A DNA stretch of 64,000 bases. Origin: Siphonodentalium dalli. Lineage: Eukaryota; Mollusca; Scaphopoda; Gadilida; Siphonodentaliidae. The notes under the pieces are model-generated. The model did not search any database. It saw only the letters and a program-made list of their open reading frames with translations, and was not told the origin of the DNA. Each line of letters opens with the position of its first letter. Positions within the stretch are counted from its first letter, which is position 1. Below are positions 1-9,554 of the stretch, piece after piece. The translations under genes were made by a program, and so were the position numbers. The stretch spans positions 31,748,342 to 31,812,341 of the forward strand of contig CP136069.1 in NCBI GenBank assembly GCA_032622095.1, in the 5' to 3' direction.

Positions 1-580
1 CTTGAAAGTCCTCCCGTTCAGGGTGCTGACCAACCTCCATCTTAGAAAGTAGTGAGGAAACAATTTAACACCCATGGTTAAGTGGTCCTGCTAATTGGCT
101 CTGATGCTGGTTGGTCCAGCTGGGTTGCTATGATACTGGTTGGTCCAGCTGGGTTGCTATGATACTGGTTGGTCCAGCTGGGTTGCAATGATACTGGTTG
201 GTCCAGCTGGGTTGATATGATACTGGTTGGTCCAGCTGGGTTGCTATGATACTGGTTGGTCCAGCTGGGTTGCAATGATACTGGTTGGTCCAGCTGGGTT
301 GATATGATACTGGTTGGTCCATCAGGGTTGCTATGATACTGGTTGGTCCAGCTGTGTTACTATGATACTGGTAGGACAAAGTGATGCTGTGCATGGAAGT
401 GCATAGAACAGGACAAAATGACAGGTGTAAAATTCCAAAATATTTTATGATGTACAACATGTACAACGTCTGTATACACCCGTCAGTAGTTCCACCATCA
501 AAGATAAGCCCAGTCTTAAGTTTTTGCTCCCAATAAAATCATGGGGTAGTTAATAATATCTGGTATCCTGTTTCTTTTAG
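1..580. other. HDAC intron sequence upstream of first visible exon
   Basis: No exon is recognised here. The HDAC exon that should precede 581 (encoding the segment around the conserved YLEKI) was looked for and not found, so it lies upstream of the window. The only structure is the minisatellite at about 101-372; the rest shows nothing recognisable. Confidence 0.5.
101..372. repeat. 29-bp minisatellite in HDAC intron
   Basis: About nine head-to-tail copies of a 29-bp unit containing GATACTGGTTGGTCCAGCTG. Units differ mainly at one variable step (GTTGCTATG, GTTGCAATG or GTTGATATG), and the last copies are degenerate. The frame stays open on the minus strand only because the unit lacks stops, so it is not a gene. 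Confidence 0.9.
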
Positions 581-639
581 AACAAGGTTGTTTGAGAATC
601 TTAGGATGTTGCCGCATGCTCCAGGAGTTCAAATGCAAG
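581..639 (+). CDS. HDAC1: HDAC1/2 exon: [18 protein letters not shown]
   Basis: Preceded by a polypyrimidine tract and AG at 579-580 and followed by the donor GTATGT at 640. The first base completes a split codon; the exon then encodes [19 protein letters not shown] and ends in phase 1. This is the highly conserved end of the HDAC catalytic region. Confidence 0.92.
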
Positions 640-3600
640 GTATGTGAACATATATTTCATTGTTATGTTCCAGTGGTCAGTATATCAAGGTTCCAAAACC
701 TGGATATAGTGTGTCTGACATTTGCCTCATTCTGCTTAGGCCTCATCTTCTGGGAAGCATCTCTAGTCTCAAATTATTAAACATTGATTTTAGTTACTTT
801 TTCCTTTTTGTTCAGTTTCTATATCCCCTAATTTGTCGATGATAAAATGCATAATCAAGATGACTTCAAATTCAACTGGGGAACTTCAATATTGGTTTAC
901 GAACCTACCAACAACTTTTTCACTGAAAGTCCAAAATAAAACTTTTTTTGCCCATGGTGTCACCAAACCGTTCTAGCAGTCATAATAGCATGGGGAAACG
1001 GGGGAAATGAGAATAATTGAGGTCAATTTGCTGGTTTTCTTCATTTTTATTTGCAGTAAATAATTTCTAGTGATTATATGAGATTTGCATTCAACAGTTT
1101 AACCCTTTACCCAACAAACCGGCCAAAACCGGCCAAATAAAGCTTCAACAGCCTAAAATATCTTCGGTCTGTCTCAATAGAACCATACAAATATGGATAT
1201 CATTGGAATCGGCTCCTTGACCACATTGTGATAGTTACAGTTATGCCCTGTGCCAATGCATTCTCTTATATATGCGAGTCGACCATAGGTCGCCTCGCAT
1301 ATATAAGAGAATGCATTGGCCTAAAAAAAATCTTTTTTTAACACTTTTTACTATTTTTTCTTACATTCTTTAACAATTTTATAATTTTTAATGAGTTAAG
1401 CCAATGCATTCTCTTATATATGCGAGGCGACCTATGGTCGACTCGCATATATAAGAGAATGCATTGGCACAGGGCCCTTCTGTTGGGTAAAGGGTTAATC
1501 ACAAATCGATATGTCATGACCTGTCTGGGTTTTTTCTTTCTTTTTCTCTCTTCTCCATCAAGAGATTTTTTTCTGATGTTTGTAAATCAACTAATATAAT
1601 TTCTGTGGCCTTAGTTGGTAATTAAAGGTACTCAATCCGATCAGACGGTCCCCATATCATCAAGATACAACAACAACATTTCATCAAAATACACTTTAGT
1701 TGTCAGAATCGATAAATTGCAACAAAATAATGCTAACCGCTGTCTACTATGGTATATAATTTCCCAAAACGTGTTTATCAACATTTTGTTCAATGAAATA
1801 TGGCCGTACTATCACTTGAGTAGCACAAAATTTGGCCTTATTACCACTTAGAGATATCCATCTTCATCCGCAATTTTGTCCAAGAATCGGTTTGACCACT
1901 CTTTTCTGGGCCAGAAATAATTGCACATCTCGAGAAATAACAAACTTCAAAAATCGATATCTGATTACTGAGCTTTGATGGGGGGGTTCCTCGACTCGAT
2001 TCAAATATTTTTTTACACCAAAAGCCAAAGCAATAGTAATTTGGGAGCGTTAATTCGGATAATAGCATCTTTAAATCTTAGCAGAATATCCATCATATGC
2101 AGGAATAAAGCAACTGATTTTGAATGTTAAAATTTCAGCTATTCCGGAGGATGCCGTTAATGATGAAAGTGACGATGAAGAAAAAGAAAATCCCGATGAG
2201 AGAATATCAAGTAAGTTTGTTAGAAAAGGAGTTTATTACATGCTTGCTAATAAAATAACGGAAAATTACCGTAACAAAATCATCGTAACAAAATCATCGT
2301 ATCTATATCATCGTATCAAGATCATCGTATCAAAATCATCGTATATATATCATCGTATCAAAATCATCGTAACAAAATCATCGTATCAAAATCATCGTAA
2401 CAAAATCATCGTAACAAAATCATCATATCAAAATCATCGTAACAAAATCATCGTATCAAAATCATTGTATCAAAATCATTGTAACAAAATCATTGTAACA
2501 AAATCATCGTATCTATATCTTGGGAGCTACAATGAAATCGCGTTTTGTTCTTTCACTGTAGATTCCTATACTTCACTGTAGGTTCTATCATTTTCAGTCA
2601 GAGCCAGTGACAAGAGGATAACATGCGACGAGGAATTCTCGGACAGCGAGGACGAAGGTGACAGAAGAGAGCGCATCGACTACAAACCTAAAGCAAAGCG
2701 AATACGGACAGAGGATGAGAAGAAAGCGGGTTAGTAGATTCTCTCATTCAATCTTAACCCTTTCATGATGGGAGCTGCGCTGGTTGAGCCTTAATGATCC
2801 TGTACCAGTGCATTCTCTTATATATATGCGAGTCTCCCATAAAGAGCCTCGCATATATAAGAGAATGCACTGGCTTGCAAGGTCAAGGTAAATACTGTTA
2901 GGCCAATGTATTCTCTTATATATGCTAGGCTCTTTATGCTAGACTCGCATATAAGAGAATGCATTAGCACAGGTTTTTTATGCTAGACTCGCATATAAGA
3001 GAATGCATTAGCACAGGTTTTTTATGCTAGACTCACATATAAGAGAATGCATTAGCACAGGTTTTTTTATGCTAGACTCGCATATAAGAGAATGCATTAG
3101 CACAGGTTTTTCGCTTAATTTCAGGAACCTCCAGTCATGGTTCAGGTTAAATTATACATTGGAGACAGGGTGCGCTGGCCCAAAATTAACTTTTGCCAAT
3201 TTTTGTTCTGTCAATTGAAATTTTTTTGCTATAAAATACTCTCAGCAACTGCCAAATGCTATACTCTCAAGTGCCAAATAAGTATAGATGTACGTTTATT
3301 AATTTGCTGATAAATTTCCCACCTGTATGGTCGTTATTTGGCCATGTGCGTTTATTCATTTTTGCGCGTGAAAATTTAAAAAACAATCAATCAATCTTCA
3401 ATGGGAGTGAAAAATGGGAACGTGAATGTCGAGATTGGAGAAACAAATGACATCATAACTGAAACGAAAACACTGCGTGAGTGGAACAGTATGTAAAATT
3501 AATTCCGGAATGTCGCGAATGAAAATTCCAAAGCAGTTCAACCCTGTATTGTTATTCCACCATGTACTGTTATTTAGTATTGCAAAATTTCCCACCATGT

Positions 3601-6454
3601 ACTGCTATTCCACCCTGTGCTGTTATTTGGCAATCAAGAGCATGGCCGAAATGAAGGAGTTATGACCCTAAAGTTGACAATGGCCACATCATAGAGTTCA
3701 GATGTTTTAGACATCATGACCAAGTACAACAAGTTTGTGGATTCAGATAAAAAAGACCCTGTGCCAATGCATTCTCTTATATATGCGAGTCGCCCAATGC
3801 ATTCTCTTATATATGCGAGTCGACCATAGGTCGCCTCCCACATATAAGAGAATGCATTGGCCTAACAATTTTTGATAAATTTTACTTACATTCTTTATCA
3901 TTTTTTTCTGATATTCTTTAACAATTTTATCATTTTTATCATTTTTTCTTACATTCTTTAAGATGAAATGCAATGCATACAACAAACGTGATTTATCAGG
4001 CGACAAACAGAAGAACATTTGTTTCAGGTTTGCAGGGCTGGTTGGAAAAAATGGACCTGGTTGGAGTTTTTTTAAAAGACCAGCTGAAATATACAATTAA
4101 GTTAGCTCCATACGTATCTAAATATCGCTTAACTTATCCTAAATAAGGTGTATAACATGTATCCTGTCCATTTTGTTCGGATTTTTATTAAAAAACTAAA
4201 GTTTAAATGACAGTGATATATTTTAAACATTTCTCTTACACCTCAATGGCAGGCTAAGATGACCTGAAAATTGTGTGGGATAAAGGTATATGCTGTATAA
4301 TAACCAATGTACCCAGGAACCCGTTTCTTTCTTTATGACCTCTGTATGAAAAATAAAATAAAATCATTTCCTTGGCTGATCGGAAACTCTAATTTTTTGT
4401 GTGTAATACAAATACAGAAAGATTCCAATTAATTGGTGGGAAATGTTCAGATAATAAATTTAACAAGCGACACATGGTCGTTTGTTGAACTTATTATCTG
4501 AACATTTCCAATGGCAACTGCTCGTCAATAAGTATTTAGTAAAGAAGGAATTTATACAAATTGAGTTAGTACATGAACTTTCATTAAGAACGCATTAACT
4601 TTACAGATCCAAAAGAAGAGAAGAAAGAAATAAAAAAGGAAACGGAAGAAAAACCACCCACAGAAAAAGTGTAAGTTAGGTTTCAAGTTATATAGTTTTC
4701 TATCTATTATTCAATGTGATATGTTGTATCAGCCCTCGAAATTAGCTACGGCAAAAGACGATGTCGTAGAAAAAGCCATAGAACCAAATATAGAATTTCG
4801 TGCAATTCTAAAGCAATGGCTTAGAAGAAAAATGTCAATTTCGAAGCTGTTGTATTATCCCTCCCATAGCCATATATAAGAGAATACATTGGCTCAACAA
4901 TATTTACCATGACATTGTAAGCCAGTGCATTCTCTTATATATGCGAGTATCCCAGAGGGTGAATTTAGTGATGCTAGCCTGCTGTGCAGGGTAGCGTCAC
5001 TAAATCCATCCTCTGTCGACTTCATTCTGCAAATGCCAGACACACTATTTCAAGGCTTGCACAGTATCTCTGATGCATAACTCTTGTACAGTAATGCCCT
5101 AAATAATCGACTCCTTAACCACAGTAGAATTATGGTTACTTTTTCAGGATTTAGTTGGAAATATGTCGGAAATATGGTTTGTTGAAACAAGCCATATTTC
5201 TGACTAAATCCTGAAAAGTTACCCATAGTTCTGCTGTGGTTAACTTAAGGAGTCGATTATTTAGGGCATTACTGTATTTCCTTACTCATTTGAATCATTT
5301 TTCATTTCTAGTGAAGAGAAAACAGTATTGTCACAGGAAAAGAAAGGTGAGTTTCATTCTATCCTATCCACATATAATTATAATTAGAGATTGGAACCTT
5401 TCTGCAGTTAAAGATGCATAATCCGAATTAACGCCGCAAATTACTATTTCTTTCGCTTCAGGGGTTACAAATATTTTATTCGAGTTGACCATCAAAGCTA
5501 GAGTGATCAGATATAAATTTTTTAAATCTATTATTTTTCACCACTGGTACCATTTAGTGGCCTGGTAAAATGTCGATGAGAAGACGGTCTCGGATCAAAT
5601 TGCAAATGAAGATGGATGACTCTAAACTCAAGTGGCTTTTGTGACGGATATTTTGGGAAATTTTATACTATAGTTGACTGGTTAGCATTATTTTTGGACA
5701 ATTATCAATTCTGATAACTGAAGTGGCATTTCATAAAAAATTGTTAGAATCTGATGATATGGGGACCTTCAAATCGGATTGAGTACCTTTAATAGCACTT
5801 AATTCTTGTGTGGTGTGTCAGGGGGGATGGCTATCAATGACTGATTGTGTGGTGTGTCAGGGGAGATGGCTATCAATGGAAACATATCAGTCTATTTTGT
5901 TGCATAGGAGAATTTTATTACAGAAAATGTGTTTTTTTTATTTTCTGGATGGATAGAAAAGTGGTAAGTGATAGTTTTTGAAGGTCAATTGCCATGGCTT
6001 GGAATCTGTTGTCTGTGTGCGTGTGTGTGTATGTGTGCATGTGTGATTCATCAACAATTTCCTTTAGCAAGGGCTACATGTCATACCTGTGGTTGGATCA
6101 TTTTGAAATTTGTCATAGCTGTTGACATTGACATGTAGATGGGAACGAGTCATTTTGGGGTCATCCGGCCAAAAAACATGGCCACCAGCATGCTGCGATC
6201 TTGGATTTAAAAATTAATATTTTGTTGCAATAAAATCAACATATTATTTGACATTTTCTGAACATTTTTAGCTTAACTTTGTCAAGTTTGAGCTATTACC
6301 ATGGGTTAGCAACCATCAGTCCGTGCATGCTGCTTGATAATATTAGCTTTTAACAAATTGAATATTTTTTTCAGACTCGCCAGCTCCACCAAAGCCTGAG
6401 AACTCTAGTCAGGAGAAAACCAACATACAAGATAGCGAGACGATGGAGCACTGA
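581..6454 (+). CDS. HDAC1: Histone deacetylase 1/2 (class I HDAC), 3' exons only
   Basis: Class I histone deacetylases are zinc-dependent nuclear enzymes that remove acetyl groups from histone lysines within Sin3, NuRD and CoREST complexes. Six exons are visible: 581-639, 2139-2210, 2598-2729, 4607-4670, 5312-5346 and 6375-6454, ending in TGA. All introns are GT-AG and the phases join without a break. The encoded peptides match the HDAC1/2 C-terminus in order: [25 protein letters not shown] plus an acidic run, [19 protein letters not shown] (equivalent of the CK2-phosphorylated S421/S423 region of human HDAC1), a basic KAKRIRTED segment (likely nuclear localisation) and a Lys/Glu-rich tail. 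The catalytic domain lies upstream of the window. Invertebrates usually have a single HDAC1/2 orthologue, so HDAC1 and HDAC2 are not distinguished. The last exon differs from vertebrates, ending SETMEH. Its introns carry MITEs and minisatellites. Confidence 0.93.
1103..1494. mobile_element. TTAA MITE, family A (CCCTTTACCCAACA), full copy
   Basis: A 392-bp element with terminal inverted repeats CCCTTTACCCAACA/TGTTGGGTAAAGGG, flanked on both sides by TTAA (1099-1102, 1495-1498). TTAA duplication with CCC/GGG ends is the signature of piggyBac-type elements; no transposase is encoded. Inside are two hairpins built from CATTCTCTTATATATGCG and its complement, separated by an AT-rich spacer. Orientation is opposite to the copies at 7229 and 32489. 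Confidence 0.9.
1626..2070. mobile_element. TTAA MITE, family F (AGGTACTCAATCCGA)
   Basis: Starts AGGTACTCAATCCGA directly after TTAA (1622-1625) and ends before TTAA at 2071, with a degenerate right end. Same family as 5412-5788, 31346-31808, 31898-32342 and 58260-58694. No coding capacity; it ends 68 bp before an HDAC exon. Confidence 0.8.
2139..2210 (+). CDS. HDAC1: HDAC1/2 exon: AIPEDAV and acidic segment
   Basis: Acceptor TTTCAG ends at 2138 and donor GTAAGT starts at 2211. The exon encodes [19 protein letters not shown] followed by DERIS, matching the AIPEDA...DPDKRIS segment of vertebrate HDAC1. Phase 1 at both ends. Confidence 0.95.
2268..2518. repeat. 14-bp minisatellite in HDAC intron
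   Basis: Tandem 14-bp units of the form AAAATCATCGTAAC, alternating with TATC and TATATATC variants, fill most of the short intron between the second and third visible HDAC exons. It makes an open frame with a [10 protein letters not shown]-like period, which is a repeat artefact. Confidence 0.9.
2598..2729 (+). CDS. HDAC1: HDAC1/2 exon: [13 protein letters not shown] and basic segment
   Basis: Acceptor TTTTCAG ends at 2597 and donor GTTAGT starts at 2730. The exon encodes the conserved [17 protein letters not shown] (CK2 target region in human HDAC1) and then [16 protein letters not shown]. The lysine that is SUMO-modified in human HDAC1 (VKTE, K444) is arginine here (IRTE). Confidence 0.95.
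2755..3112. mobile_element. Family D MITE (CCCTTTCATGATGGGAGC) with amplified hairpin half
   Basis: Begins TTAACCCTTTCATGATGGGAGC and contains the same CATTCTCTTATATATGCG hairpin module as family A although its termini differ. From about 2935 to 3107 one hairpin half (TGCTAGACTCGCATATAAGA and following bases) is repeated about four times with a period near 46 bp. Confidence 0.75.
3763..3970. repeat. Family A/D hairpin module fragment plus AT-rich spacer
   Basis: Contains CCAATGCATTCTCTTATATA, its complement arm ending at about 3862, a duplicated left arm at 3797, and the AT-rich spacer typical of the interior of family A. No complete TTAA ends are visible, so it is a fragment. Confidence 0.75.
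4430..4515. repeat. Fold-back GGGAAATGTTCAGATAATAA
   Basis: GGGAAATGTTCAGATAATAA and its complement at about 4490-4511 enclose a short loop. Related copies occur at 6600, 9288 and 50543, where they lie inside longer MITEs. Confidence 0.65.
4607..4670 (+). CDS. HDAC1: HDAC1/2 exon: [17 protein letters not shown]
   Basis: Acceptor TTTACAG ends at 4606 and donor GTAAGT starts at 4671. Encodes a Lys/Glu-rich stretch matching the DPEEKKEVTEEEKTKEEKP segment of human HDAC1. It contains IKKE, a possible alternative SUMO consensus. Ends in phase 2. Confidence 0.92.
4890..5062. repeat. Family E fold-back joined to a hairpin-module fragment
   Basis: 4890-4950 holds a degraded CATTCTCTTATATATGCG hairpin. 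It runs directly into a family E palindrome (GAGGGTGAATTTAGTGATGC and complement) ending in CACACTATTTCAAGGCTT. The two repeats are fused at about 4948. Confidence 0.7.
5089..5274. mobile_element. TA MITE, family B (CAGTAATGCCC)
   Basis: A fold-back of 186 bp starting CAGTAATGCCC and ending GGGCATTACTG, flanked by TA on both sides. The arms contain GACTCCTTAACCACAG and TTTCAGGATTTAGT. TA target and CAGT ends suggest a Tc1/mariner-type MITE. It ends 38 bp before a 35-nt HDAC exon. Confidence 0.85.
5312..5346 (+). CDS. HDAC1: HDAC1/2 micro-exon: [11 protein letters not shown]
   Basis: A 35-nt exon: the acceptor TTTCTAG ends at 5311 and the donor GTGAGT starts at 5347. It encodes [12 protein letters not shown] and carries the frame from phase 2 to phase 1. 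Individually weak, but its phases fit the exons on both sides exactly. Confidence 0.8.
5412..5788. mobile_element. TTAA MITE, family F, reverse orientation
   Basis: Ends ATCGGATTGAGTACCT just before TTAA; the left end follows TTAA at 5408-5411 and is degenerate (AGATGCATAATCCGAATTAA). Internal sequence matches the copy at 31898-32342. Confidence 0.85.
6375..6454 (+). CDS. HDAC1: HDAC1/2 last exon with stop codon
   Basis: Acceptor TTTTTTCAG ends at 6374. The exon encodes [20 protein letters not shown] then SETMEH and TGA at 6452-6454. The extreme C-terminus does not resemble the vertebrate ending, which is usual for this tail; continuity of phase supports the call. Confidence 0.88.
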
Positions 6455-6464
6455 ACTCTGTGTT

Positions 6465-6625
6465 ATTCATAACCCTCTCTATACTAAATCAATTCTCCCA
6501 TTCAGTTATAAAATTATACATTGGAATGGTCTATAATTCATTTGGAGGGGTGTTCAGCAAAAAATAAGCAGATAACAAATAATAAAAGTATATTTTTTGG
6601 AGGGAAATGTTCAGATAATAATTTC
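6465..6625. mobile_element. Family V MITE fragment forming the HDAC 3' UTR
   Basis: CCCTCTCTATACTAAATCAA and CTCCCATTCAGTTATAAA match the ends of the element at 50502-50736 and the fragment at 24895. It starts about 15 bp after the HDAC stop codon and includes the first plausible polyadenylation signal. Confidence 0.65.
6581..6586 (+). terminator. Candidate HDAC polyadenylation signal AATAAA
   Basis: First AATAAA after the HDAC stop codon (127 bp downstream), within MITE-like sequence. Position is plausible; use is not proven. Confidence 0.45.
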
Positions 6626-6639
6626 AACATAACCAAATT

Positions 6640-6800
6640 CACCCTCTGGGGACCTCATTCTGCTTACACCTCAGCAGAATGAGGTTCCCAGAGGGTGAAT
6701 TTGATGATGCTAGCCCGCTATGCGGGGTAGCATCACTAAATTCACCCTCTGGGGACCTCATTCTGCAAATGACAGATACCCTATTTCAAGGCTTGATGTT
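6640..6800. repeat. Family E fold-back (GAGGGTGAATTTGGTGATGC)
   Basis: Two stacked palindromes built from GAGGGTGAATTTGATGATGC, a GC-rich CCCGCTATGCGGGG turn and the complement, ending in the CTATTTCAAGGCTTG terminus. Related copies lie at 4946, 7046, 10312, 10622 and 11526. Confidence 0.8.
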
Positions 6801-7045
6801 CGTGCAGGACACTGAGCGACTCTTAAACTAAGTTGCTCAAAGCACTGGAATATTCATGTGGAAGGCTGACTCAGTCCTAGATTAGAGAGTCTCCTGTTGA
6901 AAACTGAGTTACTCATGCCATAATTTATTGTGAAGATAACGTTGAGTCAGATATAGTTATGGACTCTCTTTCTAGATATTTTCCTGTATATTGCGGGGTA
7001 TAAAATGATAAGATAACCAAGTATGAGTTTAGTGTGCCTGTCTTT

Positions 7046-7140
7046 GCAGAACGAGGTCCCCAGAGGGTGAATTTGGTGATGCTATCCCACATAGCTAGCA
7101 TCAACGAATTTAACCTCTTAGGACCTCATTCTGCATGGCC
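7046..7140. repeat. Family E fold-back, partial
   Basis: AACGAGGTCCCCAGAGGGTG is followed by a degenerate complement arm ending GGACCTCATTCTGC. It lacks the TTTCAAGGCTT terminus. Confidence 0.7.
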
Positions 7141-7228
7141 TCATCTGCTATGAGAGACATAGACTCAGATTGATGTTCCCAAAGGGTGAATATTGTGATG
7201 TACATGACTGGAGCTTCCTGAAATTTAA

Positions 7229-7620
7229 CCCTTTACCCAACAGAACGGCCCTGTGCCAATGCATTCTCTTATATATGCGAGTCGACCATAGGTCGCCTCG
7301 CATATATAAGAGAATGCATTGGCTTAACACATTAAAAATTATAAAATTGTTAAAGAATGTAAGAAAAAATGGTAAAAAGTGTTAAAAAAAGTTTTTTTTT
7401 AGGCCAATGCATTCTCTTATATATGCGAGGCGACCTATGGTCGACTCGCATATATAAGAGAATGCATTGGCACAGGGCATAACTGTAACTATCACAATGT
7501 GGTCAAGGAGCCGGTTCCAATGATATCCATATTTGTATGGTTCTATTGAGACAGACCGAAGATATTTTAGGCTGTTGAAGCTTTATTTGGCTGGTTTTGG
7601 CCGGTTTGTTGGGTAAAGGG
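7229..7620. mobile_element. TTAA MITE, family A, full copy
   Basis: A 392-bp copy with CCCTTTACCCAACA ends, flanked by TTAA at 7225-7228 and 7621-7624. Two internal hairpins and the same flank containing ATGATATCCATATTTGTATG as at 1103-1494, in the opposite orientation. The right end abuts family D sequence. Confidence 0.92.
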
Positions 7621-7624
7621 TTAA

Positions 7625-7852
7625 AACCCTGTGCCAGTGCATGCTCTTATATATGCGAGTTTCCCAAAGGGAGCCTCGCATATATAAGAGAATACATTGG
7701 CACAGCAATATTTACCTTGACATTGTAAGCCAGTGCATTCTCTTATATATGCAAGGCTCTCTATGGGAGACTCGCGTATATAAGAGAATGCAATGGCTTA
7801 CAAGGTCTTTAATGCTGCACCAAAGCTGCTCCCGTCAAGCCCTTAAGTGTTA
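7625..7852. mobile_element. Family D MITE fragment
   Basis: Two hairpin modules (7636-7706 and 7728-7800) separated by CAATATTTACCTTGACATTG, then GCTGCACCAAAGCTGCTCCC and a terminal AGTGTTAA. Arrangement and termini match the family D copy at 2755 in reverse. Confidence 0.7.
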
Positions 7853-7892
7853 AGCCCTGATGTATTGGTTCATCTTGAAGTGCTTTGACCAG

Positions 7893-7920
7893 CCCCCCCC
7901 CCCCCCCCCCCCCCCCCCCC
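7893..7920. repeat. Poly-C tract
   Basis: Twenty-eight consecutive C residues. The length is likely to be imprecise in any assembly. Similar G or C tracts occur at about 14213, 15912 and 27791. Confidence 0.95.
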
Positions 7921-8177
7921 AGTCCATAATCCATTTTACATATCATCCAGAAAGTTCACTGTATATATTCATTCTTCACATCATCTGTCATCATTTCTTC
8001 TCAACACATGATCCATATCAGAAAATTAGTGGAAATTGAATCCTCAGTGTATTAATTTAATAAGGCGCTTACAGTTGGTAGCGTGTAAACTGTGAAAGTC
8101 CGACTTCTACTTTATCAGTGTCACTATCATCATCCATCAGGTGTTCTGTGTTTCTATTATTATTTAACTCATATTAA

Positions 8178-8294
8178 CCCTTTCAGTGCCAAGTCCGATT
8201 TCCATCAATGTATCACATTATTATAATCAATAAATTTGAAAAATAATCAAGGAAATATGGGTTGATACAAAAATCGGACTTGGCACTGAAAAGG
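8178..8294. mobile_element. TTAA MITE, family C (CCCTTTCAGTGCCAAGTCCG)
   Basis: A 117-bp element flanked by TTAA, with arms CCCTTTCAGTGCCAAGTCCG and the complement CGGACTTGGCACTGAAAAGG. Longer copies are at 43829-43989 and 53883-54128. Confidence 0.85.
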
Positions 8295-8500
8295 TTAAAT
8301 CACAAAACGTTGCCAGCTTTTCAAATCCAGTTCTTTTGTGATGCACTATTTGATGTCATCATGTGAAAATGCGAATAAAATGGCAACGTCATGCTCCAAA
8401 ACTGAGTTCATTTAAGTAGTTATAGGAAGAGAACTCAAGCAATTTCATGACAATGGACGAAAACCTTAGGTATATAAATGATTAACTAATATTTAACTTA

Positions 8501-8968
8501 CAGTAATGCCCTAAGTAATCGACTCCTTAACCCTTTACCCAACATAAGGGCCCTGTGCCAATGCATTCTCTTATATATGCGAGTCGACCATAGGTCGCCT
8601 CGCATATATAAGAGAATGCATTGGCTTAACACATTAAAAATTATAAAATTGTTAAAGAATGTAAGAAAAAATGGTAAAAAGTGTTAAAAAAAGATTTTTT
8701 TTAGGCCAATGCATTGGCACAGGGCATAACTGTAACCATCACAATGTGGTCAATGAGCCGGTTCCAATGATATCCATATTTGTATGGTTTTATTGAGACA
8801 GACAGAAGATATTTTAGGCTGTTGAAGCTTTATTTGGGCGTTTTTGGCCAGTTTGTTGGGTAAAGGGTTAAACACAGCAGAATTATGTTGCCATATTTCC
8901 GACTAAATCCTAAAAAGTTACCCATAATTCTGCTGTGTTTAAGGAGTCGATTACTTAAGGCATTGCAG
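8501..8968. mobile_element. Family B MITE interrupted by a family A MITE
   Basis: CAGTAATGCCC at 8501 and the degraded GCATTGCAG at 8968 are flanked by TA. The left arm breaks at GACTCCTTAA (8530) and resumes after 8867 with TTAAACACAGCAGAATTATG. The break is exactly the family A element with its TTAA duplication, so this is a nested insertion. Confidence 0.9.
8531..8867. mobile_element. TTAA MITE, family A, second hairpin collapsed
   Basis: A 337-bp copy with CCCTTTACCCAACA/TTGGGTAAAGGG ends and TTAA on both sides. The second hairpin is reduced to CCAATGCATTGGC, consistent with deletion across the palindrome. Confidence 0.92.
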
Positions 8969-9149
8969 TATTTCTTCCCTTATAAATGTCAGTTGTTTTT
9001 CATTCATATACTCAAGCATATGATTAGCCAAACAATAAGACTCGTTCATTAGACGCACATGAATATCAAACCTGGCTACGAATGTGATTGCCCTTGAAAG
9101 GCTAGTTACATTTGTGACCGATTTGATGCATTCAGCATTACTCAATGGA

Positions 9150-9395
9150 TTATCCCATTCATTTATAAAAGTATACCTTGGAATGGTTTATTATTCATCT
9201 GCAGGGATGTTCCGAAAATATAAGCAGGTGTCAGGCAGACAAAGAGATACATGTAATACAAGTGTAGAAGGATTCCTGTTCATTGGTGGGAAATGTTCAA
9301 ATAATTATCTGAATCATTGGTCAATGAGTCGATGTTTGTTGAATTTATTATCTTCTAAGGTAACTACTCGTCAATGAGTATTTAGTGAAGAATGG
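9150..9395. mobile_element. Family V MITE remnant
   Basis: Contains TTATCCCATTCATTTATAAA, GGAATGGTTTATTATTCATC, GGGAAATGTTCAAATAATTA and ACTCGTCAATGAGTATTTAG, all shared with sequence at 4428-4560 and 6480-6610. The ends are degraded. Confidence 0.55.
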
Positions 9396-9554
9396 GTTAA
9401 ATTCCCAACCTGTTACAGTGGTGCTCAGTATATTCAATCAGTTGCAAGTTTGAGGCATCCACAAAATATATGCAAAACAAGGTTGATGTATATCTATCAT
9501 CAATTTCATAGTTTCAGATGACGCATTACAGTTTTGACACACAATTACAATTAA

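Noticed and set aside
1-44. Possible HDAC exon at the window start (reads LESPPVQGADQPPS then stop)
   Set aside because: It does not match any class I HDAC segment and would place a stop before the conserved exon at 581.
128-466. Minus-strand frame with the period NPAGPTSIIATQLDQP
   Set aside because: It is the 29-bp minisatellite read in frame.
7148-7853. Frames reading CILLYMR...RIYKRMHW on both strands
   Set aside because: They are translations of the CATTCTCTTATATATGCG hairpin and recur wherever the module occurs.
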